Part shown: piece after piece, positions 56,801 to 64,000 of the stretch
How the letters are laid out: each line of letters begins with the position of its first letter
How positions within the stretch are numbered: position 1 is the first letter of the stretch
Assembly (NCBI GenBank): GCA_936432065.2
Contig: OW386286.2
Span: 110,716,419-110,780,418, forward strand
Direction of reading: 5' to 3'
Length of the DNA: 64,000 nucleotides
From: Rutpela maculata
Lineage: Eukaryota; Arthropoda; Insecta; Coleoptera; Cerambycidae
The notes under the pieces: generated by a model
Told to the model about the DNA's origin: nothing
The model's input: the letters and a program-made list of their open reading frames with translations, nothing else
Database searches by the model: none
Made by a program: the position numbers and the translations under genes

Positions 56801-57191
56801 GTCCACAGTACATCGCCCTTTTTTTTTAATGATTAGTAACATGCTGAATTTTCGTGAGTAGCTTCGTTTTGAGGACACGCCCAACTTTTTTCTCTGCGGT
56901 AGTGGTAACTAATAGCAAAGATTATTTTTTCTATTTCGCACGAATTGTCTAATTCGATAACCTGTCAAATTATTTTGGCAAAATATTTTTCATTCGTTAA
57001 ACGTTTATTAAAGAGTTAGTTTTTCGATTGCCTTGGTTACGTTTTGGTTACGTTTGCGCGAGTTAATTATAATAAGCCCCGTGTTTGTCCACAACATATT
57101 GCCAAAAAAAATTAAATTACAAATTTAAAAAAAAACGGCAAAAAAATATCGAGTAATTAACTAATATAAAAAAAATAAATTAACACAACTT

Positions 57192-57880
57192 TAAAAACCG
57201 CTGCCCAAGGAATCACTACTCCACATCCAGATTTTCTATCCAAGTCACTCACAACGAAAAAATTTTGTATGTGGAAATAATTGTTTATGGAACTTTAATA
57301 GTATAAAATTTGAAATCCTCTACCCCAAAAACCCATAAAACGATACCCCACATCGGTAGAGGGTGGGGGGTGATGGGGGTTGGTAGTAGGATAGGAAGTA
57401 AAAAAATATTTTGAGGTTTCTGGTTCTTATACACACACACTAAATCACTTTTTTTTTCATCCCCTTTAATAATGCGGTGGTGGTGGTAATGGGGGTGGCT
57501 ACTGCCAATTTTTTTTTTTTTGAGACCTTAGCTTCTCTTGTACATACTAAATACCAATTTTATGAACTCTTACCTACTTGATTTACCTATGTACCCCAAA
57601 TTTACCCCCCAACCCTTCGACGGAACAAGATGAAAATATAATCTAGTACTAGATCTCGTTAAAATACATGTGTGTACCAAATTTCAAGTCAATATCTCAA
57701 ACGGTTCCAGAGTAAACGTGCGCACAAAAAAAGTTACAGACAGACCGACAGACAGAAATTTTTTTTTCGCTCAAACTTAAAATCTCGACGTTTCATGACA
57801 TTCTAAGCCTATTTGAACAATAAAAATTTTAAAAAATTTTTTTGTCGTTACTATACTTCCACTGGATATGGAAGTAAAAT
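57192..57880 (+). repeat. Family A copy A8
   Basis: Full-length copy in the left arm of the palindrome. Confidence 0.9.
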
Positions 57881-58150
57881 TATGAAATAATTTTGATTCC
57901 ATATACGAACTCTTATGATTTATTTAAATCCAGCTTACAATTTCTTTACGTCCTCGAGACTTGCTTTCTTATATGCATGAATATATCGGGAGCTGCTGTT
58001 TTGAATACAACTATTTAGTAGTTCGTCTTTACAGCAGCCCCCGACATATTCATGCGTATCAGAAAGCAAATCTCGAAGACATAAAGAAAATGTAAGCTGG
58101 ATTTAAATAAATCATAAGAGTTCGTATATGGAATCAAAATTATTTCATAA
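57881..58150. repeat. Palindromic centre, about 270 bp
   Basis: TTATGAAATAATTTTGATTC at the left matches the complement at the right; symmetric throughout with a short loop near 58010. Confidence 0.88.
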
Positions 58151-58830
58151 TTTTACTTCCACATCCAGTGGAAGTATAGTAACGACAAAAAAATTTTTAA
58201 AAATTTTTATTGTTCAAATAGGCTTAGAATGTCACGAAACGTCGAGATTTTAAGTTTGAACGAAAAAAAAATTTCTGTCTGTCGGTCTGTCTGTAACTTT
58301 TTTTGTGCGCACGTTTACTCTGGAACCGTTTGAGATATTGACTTGAAATTTGGTACACATATGTACCTTAACGAGATCTAGAACTAGATTATATTTTCAT
58401 CTTGTTCTGTCGAAGGGTTGGGGGGGGTAAATTGGGGAAAATAGGTAAATCAAGCAGGTAAGAGTCCATAAAATTGGTATTTAGTATATACAAGAGAAGT
58501 TAAGGTCCCAAAAAAAGTTTTGGCATTAGCCACCCCCACCCCATTATTAAAGGGGATGAAAAAAAATTGTGATTTAGTGTGTGTACAAGAACCAGAAACC
58601 TCAAAATATTTTTTTACTTCATCCACCCCCACTACCACCCCCTATAACCACCCCCACCCCGCTACCGATGTGGGGTATCGTTTTATGGGTTTTTGGAGTA
58701 GAGGATTTCAAATATTATATTATTAAAGTTCCATAAACAATTATTTCCACATACAAATTTTTTTCGTTGTGAGTGACTTGGATACAAAATTTGGATGTGG
58801 AAGTAGTGATTCCTTGGGCAGCGGTTTTTA
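58151..58830 (-). repeat. Family A copy A9, inverted
   Basis: Mirror partner of A8. Confidence 0.9.
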
Positions 58831-58984
58831 AAGTTGTGTCAATTTATTTTTTTTATATTAGTTATTTAGTCGATATTTTTTTGTCGGGGGTTTTTTAAAT
58901 TTGTAATTTAATTTTATTTTATACTTTTTAAACTAAACATATACATACAACATAGCGTATTATTATATCACGAGTCCCACACAG

Positions 58985-60260
58985 AACTTTTTAACCTTTA
59001 AGCCGACGCGGTCCAATTTTGTATTCTACTAGTCGCACACGGTCTACAAGACCGGTTCTATTATAAATATATTTATGTGTTATATTTAATTTTAATAAAA
59101 ACTGCATCAAAATCGGATCTCCCGTTGAAGAGATATAAAGCCACAGACAGACAGACAGACAAACATACGAGTCGAACTTATAACACCCCCCTCTTTTTGG
59201 GTCGGGGGTTAAAAAATTGAAAATTTTTAAAAACTCCCGATCAATATATCTAATCGTACCAGTTTCATATGACCGAATCAAAATGAGGCTGAAATCATAT
59301 TCGGCTACCATAACTATCTGCACATTTTCAATTTTACTTCAATCGGACAATTTCTAGAGAAGTTCAACATGGCGAATTCAAGATGGCGACCAAACATCAA
59401 AATCTAATATGGCCTAAAACCTTCTCGACGAAATACTCTTTCCGATAAAAAAAAGTGCATCAAAATTGGATCACCCGTTGAAGAGATATGAAGCCACAGA
59501 CAGACAGACAAACAAACATACAAACATACGCGTCAAACTTATAACACCCTTCTTTTTGGGTCGGGGGTTAAAAACTAACTAGCTTCAAACTTTTGGTTAT
59601 TTTTTGGTGGTGCGTTAATTTCTTGGAGAAGTGTATATTCATTGCGTCGTTCCTATCCGATATAAAACTTGTTTAAACCGAATCTTTCACCATTTCTTAG
59701 AATGCAACGTATGAGCGAATACACTATACGATCAAATTATAGTGTTAAAGCTAAAAAAATTTGTCCGCCATCTTGGGACGTCCGCCATATTGAGTTTAGT
59801 GTGACGTCATTTTATTTTCGTATTCTTCTCAGCAGACCTTTTCATTTGATACCCATATCATGGGGGTGCATAAAAAATAACTGGTCCGCCATCTTTGGGA
59901 GTCCGCCATATTGGATTTGGAATGACGTCTCTTAGCTAACCATGCATTGCCATCAAAACTAAACGTGTATGCAAAATTTCAGCTCAATCGGTTGGGTATA
60001 ACTATTTTAAAATTCAGTTGTAAGATTTGACCCACAAGAACAAGGCAAGTTAAATAAAAGCTTGTAATCAAGATGGCGACCAAACATCAAAATCTAATAT
60101 GGCAAAAACCTTCTCGACAAAATACTCTTTCAAATAAAAAAAAAATGCATCAAAATCGGATCACCCGTTGAAGAGATATGAAGCCACAGACAGACAGACA
60201 GGCATACAAACATACGCGTCAAACTTATAACATCCCTCTTTTTGGGTCGGGGGTTAATAA
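58985..60260. repeat. Family B-related segment with three direct repeats
   Basis: AAGCCACAGACAGACAGACA followed by TTTTTGGGTCGGGGGTTAA-type sequence occurs at about 59140-59215, 59490-59573 and 60180-60256. The part with CCGCCATCTTGGGACGTCCG (59760-59940) is the inverse of 18300-18640. Confidence 0.75.
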
Positions 60261-60434
60261 TTTGACAGGTTGTCGAATTGTCTAATTCGTGTGAAATAGA
60301 AAAAATAATTTTTGCTGTTAGCTACCACCACCGAGAATTTTCGCAGAGAGAAAAGTTGGGCGTCTCGTCAAAACGAAGCTACTCACGAAAATTCAGTCTG
60401 TTAATAATCATTTAAAAAAAGAGGTACTGTGGAC

Positions 60435-60790
60435 TGTTACTAAATACCAATTTCATGCACTCTTAATTGCTTGATTTACCTATTTACCCCCATTTATCTC
60501 AATTTACCCTTCAACTCTGCAACGGAATAAAATCAATGTATAATCTAGTTCCACATTTCGTTAAAATACATACGTGTGCCATATTTTAAGTCACTACCTT
60601 AAACGGTTCCAAAGTAATCGTAAGCACCAAACAGATACCAGACTAACAGACAGACCGACGCGACAGACAAATTTATTTTATTCAAACTTAACATACTGAC
60701 GTTTCATGGCATTCTAAGCCTATTTGTACAATGAAAATTTTCAAAAATTTTTCTTGCGTTAGTATACTTCAACTGGATGTGCAAGTAATA
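60435..60790 (+). repeat. Family A copy A7, 3' part
   Basis: Starts ACTAAATACC, exactly where A7 broke off, and runs to the 3' hairpin (AACTGGATGTGCAAG). Confidence 0.82.
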
Positions 60791-60864
60791 TGCAGAAAAT
60801 AGCATTACGAAGATATAAAAAATCATTCTGTGGCGTGGACTACACGATAGAAGTAAAGCCTCTA

Positions 60865-61305
60865 CTACAAGCATTTTCTTCAATGAAATCTACTACGCAT
60901 CCATATTACTCGAGGTAACCCACTGTGTATCTAATTTACTAGAGGAAAGCCACTACGCACTCATACTTCCTGAAGAAATCCACTACGCATCCATTTTACT
61001 CGAGGAAACCCACTGCACATCCATACCACTTGAGGTAACCTACTGCGCATCTATACTACTCGTGGTAATCTACTGCGCATCAATGGTGCTCAAGAAAAGC
61101 CACTGCGCATCCATACTACTTGAAATAACCCTCATAATACTTGAGGTAACCTACTGCGCATCTATAGTACTCTAGAAAAGCCACTGCGCATCCAAAATAC
61201 TCGAGGAAACCTACTGCGCATCCATACTACCTACTAGAGGTAACCTACTGCGCATCGATGATACTCGAGGAAAGCCACTGAGCATCCGTAATACTCGAAG
61301 TAACT
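60865..61305. repeat. Minisatellite of about 32-34 bp units
   Basis: About 13 imperfect units around CTACTGCGCATCCATACTAC with CTCGAGGAAACC between. No spacers distinct from repeats, so it is not a CRISPR. Confidence 0.88.
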
Positions 61306-61650
61306 TTAATAACATGATATTTGAAATCGCCTACCCCAAAAACCTATAAAACGATATGCCCCATCGGTAGTAGGGGTTGGATTAAGTAAAAAAAATTGAG
61401 GCTTGTATACACGCTAAATTACAATTTTATTTTTTTCACCTCCTTTAATAATGAGGTGGGGGTAGTAATGGGGGTGGCTATGCCAAAAAATTTTTTGAGA
61501 CTATGTTCTTTTATATATACTAAATTCCAATTTTATGGATTCTTACCTGTTTGATTTACTCCCATTTACCCCAATTTACCCCCCCCCCCCTTCGACGGAA
61601 CAAGATGAAAATATAATCTAGTTCCAGATCTCGTTAAAGTACATATATGT
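61306..61650 (+). repeat. Family A copy A11, 5'-truncated
   Basis: Begins at AACTTTAATAACATG after the minisatellite and breaks at about 61650 into the next copy. Confidence 0.8.
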
Positions 61651-62145
61651 GGATAAAGTAAAAAAACATTTTGCGGTTTCTGGTTCTTGTACACACACTA
61701 AATCACATTTTTTTTTTCATCCTCTTTAATAATGGGTTAGGGGTGGTAATGGGGATGGCTAATGCCAAACTTTTTTTTGAGACCTTAGCTTCTCTTGTCT
61801 ATACTAAATATCAATTTCATGAACTCTTACCTGCTTGATTTACCTATTTACTCCAAATTTACCCCAATTTACTCCCCAACCCTTCGACGGAACAAGATGA
61901 AAATATAATCTAGTTCTAGATCTCGTTAAAGTACATATGTGTACCAAATTTCAAGTCAATATCTCAAACGGTTCCAGAGTAAACGTGCGCACAAAAAAAG
62001 TTACAGACCGACAGACAGACAATTTTTTTTTTTCACTCAAACTTGAAATCTCGACGTTTCTTGACATTCTAAGCCTATTTGAACAATAAAAATTTTTAAA
62101 AAATTTTTTGTCGTTACTATACTTCCACTGTATGTGGAAGTAAAA
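61651..62145 (+). repeat. Family A copy A12, 5'-truncated
   Basis: Starts mid-element (GGATAAAGTAAAAAAACATT) and runs to the 3' end. Its tail merges directly with the head of the next copy. Confidence 0.85.
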
Positions 62146-62820
62146 CCGCTGCCCAAGGAATCACTACTTCCACATCCAGATTTTTATCCAAGTCACTCAC
62201 AACGAAAAAATTTTGTATGTGGAAACTTTTTATGAAACTTTAATAATACAATATTTGAAATCGTCTACCCCAAAAACCCATAAAACGATACCCCACTTAG
62301 GTAGCGGGGTGGGGGTGGTGATAGGGGGTGGTAGTGGGGGTGGATGAAGTAAAAAAACATTTTGAGGTTTCTGGTTCTTGTACGCACACTAAATCACAAT
62401 TTTTTTCATCCCCTTTAATAATGGGGTGGGGGTGGTAATGAGGGTGGCTAATGCCAAAATTTTTTAGACCTTATAGCTTCTCTTGTATATACTAAATACC
62501 AATTTTATGGACTCTTACCTGCTTGATTTACCTATTTTCCCCAAATATACCCCAATTTACCCCCCAACCTTTCGACAGAACAAGATGAACATATAATCTA
62601 GTTCTAGATCTCGGTAAAGTACATACAAATTTCAAGTCAATATCTCAAACGGTTCCAGAGTAAACGTGCGCACAAAAAAGTTACAGACGGACAGACAGAA
62701 ATTTTTTTTCGCTCAAACTTAAAATTTCGACGTTTCGTGACATTCTAAGCCTATTTGAACAATACAAATTTTTAAAAAAATTTTTGTCGTTACTATACTT
62801 TCACTGGATGTGAAAGTAAT
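62142..62820 (+). repeat. Family A copy A13, head-to-tail with A12
   Basis: The TAAAA at the junction serves as end of A12 and start of A13, giving a tandem arrangement. Confidence 0.88.
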
Positions 62821-62970
62821 ATAGGCTAATTTCAAATACGCAGTTTCCAGAGTACAAATCGATTGGAAAGAAATCCCTTCATAGTCGTGATATATTGGAC
62901 TTGAAGTTAATATATTGTGATAAAATATCCAATTAACGTTATTACGAGAAAGAGAAAGAGAGAAAATATA

Positions 62971-63099
62971 TACAGGGTATTTCACGAGAAAACTCACTTC
63001 ACTAGTGATCATAAATAAACAAAAATAAACAAAAAAAAATCAGGTTCGGACTTGAAAAAAAAATGTTTTTATTGTTCTTCGAGAAAACAATACCCTGTA
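62971..63099. mobile_element. Short TA-flanked MITE
   Basis: TACAGGGTAT at 62971 and the complementary ATACCCTGTA ending 63099, with TA on both sides. Confidence 0.65.
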
Positions 63100-63345
63100 T
63101 ATGTTTTTTTTAAATTCAAAAAGTACATAGAAAACCGAACAAAATGACTTCATTCATTTTTTTAATTGTTCATTTTTCACCTTTTTTACCTTATAATATT
63201 TAAACACCAAATCATTTTATCTAAATCTCTTCAACACTTCATTAAATACTCACCTGTTTTAAATTCACAAAGCATTACCATTTGGGACCTCACAAGTGAC
63301 CAACCTAGCACTTGTCACCACATGTTGACCATTATAGACTATAGA
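63100..63345. other. AT-rich spacer
   Basis: Nothing recognised. Confidence 0.5.
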
Positions 63346-64000
63346 GAAACCGCTGCCCAAGGAATCACTACTTCCACATCCAAATTCTCTATCCAAGTCA
63401 CCCACAACGAAAAAACTTTGTATGTGGAAATAATTGTTTAGGGAACTTTAATAATATAACATTTAAAATCCTCTACCCCAAAAACCCATAAAACGATACC
63501 CCACATCGGTAGTGGGGTGGGGGTGGTGCTAGGGGGTGGTAGAGGGGTGATAGGGGGTGGTAGTGGGAGTGGATGAAGTAAAAAAATATTTTGAGGTTTC
63601 TGGTTCTTGTACATATCCTAAACCCCATTTTTTTCATCCCATATAATAATGGGTTAGGGAGTGGTAATGGGGGTGGCTAATGCCAAAAATTTTTTTGAGA
63701 ACTTAGCTTCTCTTGTATATACTAAATACCAATTTTATGGACTCTTACCTGCTTGATTTACCCATTTACCCCAAATTTAGCCCAGTTTACCCCCCAACCC
63801 TTCGACGGCACAAGATGAAAATATAATCTAGTTCCAGATCTCGTTAAAGTACATATGTGTACCAAATTTCAAGTCAATATTTTAAACATTTCCAGAGTAA
63901 ACGTGCGCACAAAAAAAAGTTACAGACAGACCGACAGACAGACAGACAAAAATTTGTTTTCGCTCAAACTTAAAATCTCGACGTTTCATGATTTTTTAAG
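63346..64000 (+). repeat. Family A copy A14, runs off the window
   Basis: Head CCGCTGCCCAAGG at 63350, continuing to the window edge near the 3' end. Confidence 0.9.

Larger units (their letters stand above)
56801..60434. mobile_element. 3.6-kb palindromic element inside family A copy A7
   Basis: Ends GTCCACAGTAC and the complementary GTACTGTGGAC. Arms 56801-58005 and 58015-58930 plus 60250-60434 mirror each other, and each arm contains a family A copy (A8 and A9). The centre near 58010 is a palindromic spacer. An insertion of about 1.3 kb (58930-60250) occupies the right arm. No clear target duplication. Confidence 0.82.

Noticed and set aside
60865..61305. CRISPR-like repeat array
   Set aside because: Units vary throughout with no unique spacers, and the context is a nuclear animal genome.

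Overview
The window is repeat-dominated DNA from an animal nuclear genome, most likely an insect. The pointers are Ty3/gypsy elements with insect-retrovirus-type env genes and a tRNA-Ser-type primer site, a Polinton/Maverick, a Dong/R4-type retrotransposon in TAA repeats, hAT-like ends, and the spliced first exon of a mitochondrial alanine aminotransferase. I cannot name the order from sequence alone. Almost everything else is mobile DNA in nested layers.

Layout. 1-1993: 5' part of a minus-strand Ty3/gypsy element (copy 1), inserted into the major capsid gene of a Polinton. 1994-7131: Polinton morphogenesis genes (capsid, minor capsid, protease, PLA2/pX-like protein) on the minus strand, and ATPase, a conserved Polinton protein and integrase on the plus strand. 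Several are frameshifted; the integrase and the PLA2/pX protein are open. 7132-9703: 5'-truncated Dong/R4-like non-LTR element between TAA-type repeats. About 9860-18165: second, decayed copy of the first gypsy family with gag, pol and env. 18166-20436: small repeats and foldbacks. 20437-25163: a young gypsy element (near-identical 315-bp LTRs, TATA target duplication) that has lost protease, RT and RNase H but keeps an open Gag-integrase fusion and an open env.

26531-29182 continues at 44902-45723: a plus-strand gypsy-type element (gag, integrase pieces, 3' LTR), split inside the integrase zinc-finger region by a 15.7-kb foldback element (29183-44901) with hAT-like ends and an 8-bp target duplication. 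The arms of that foldback are arrays of a roughly 605-bp repeat that is itself four diverged copies of a roughly 140-bp subunit. It contains further insertions: a 1.5-kb hAT-like element with 8-bp duplication, a 3.75-kb element with 7-bp duplication carrying a possible spliced gene, and smaller MITEs.

45724-49314: AT-rich DNA with one inverted-repeat-bounded segment. 49315-49584: alanine aminotransferase exon 1, followed by its donor; no later exon was recognised up to 64000. The rest is filled by about ten of the thirteen copies of one roughly 680-bp repeat (family A), a mariner-like transposase remnant, several foldbacks, a minisatellite and a 3.6-kb palindrome that splits one family A copy. 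The only convincing host gene is the aminotransferase; no tRNA, rRNA or CRISPR was found.
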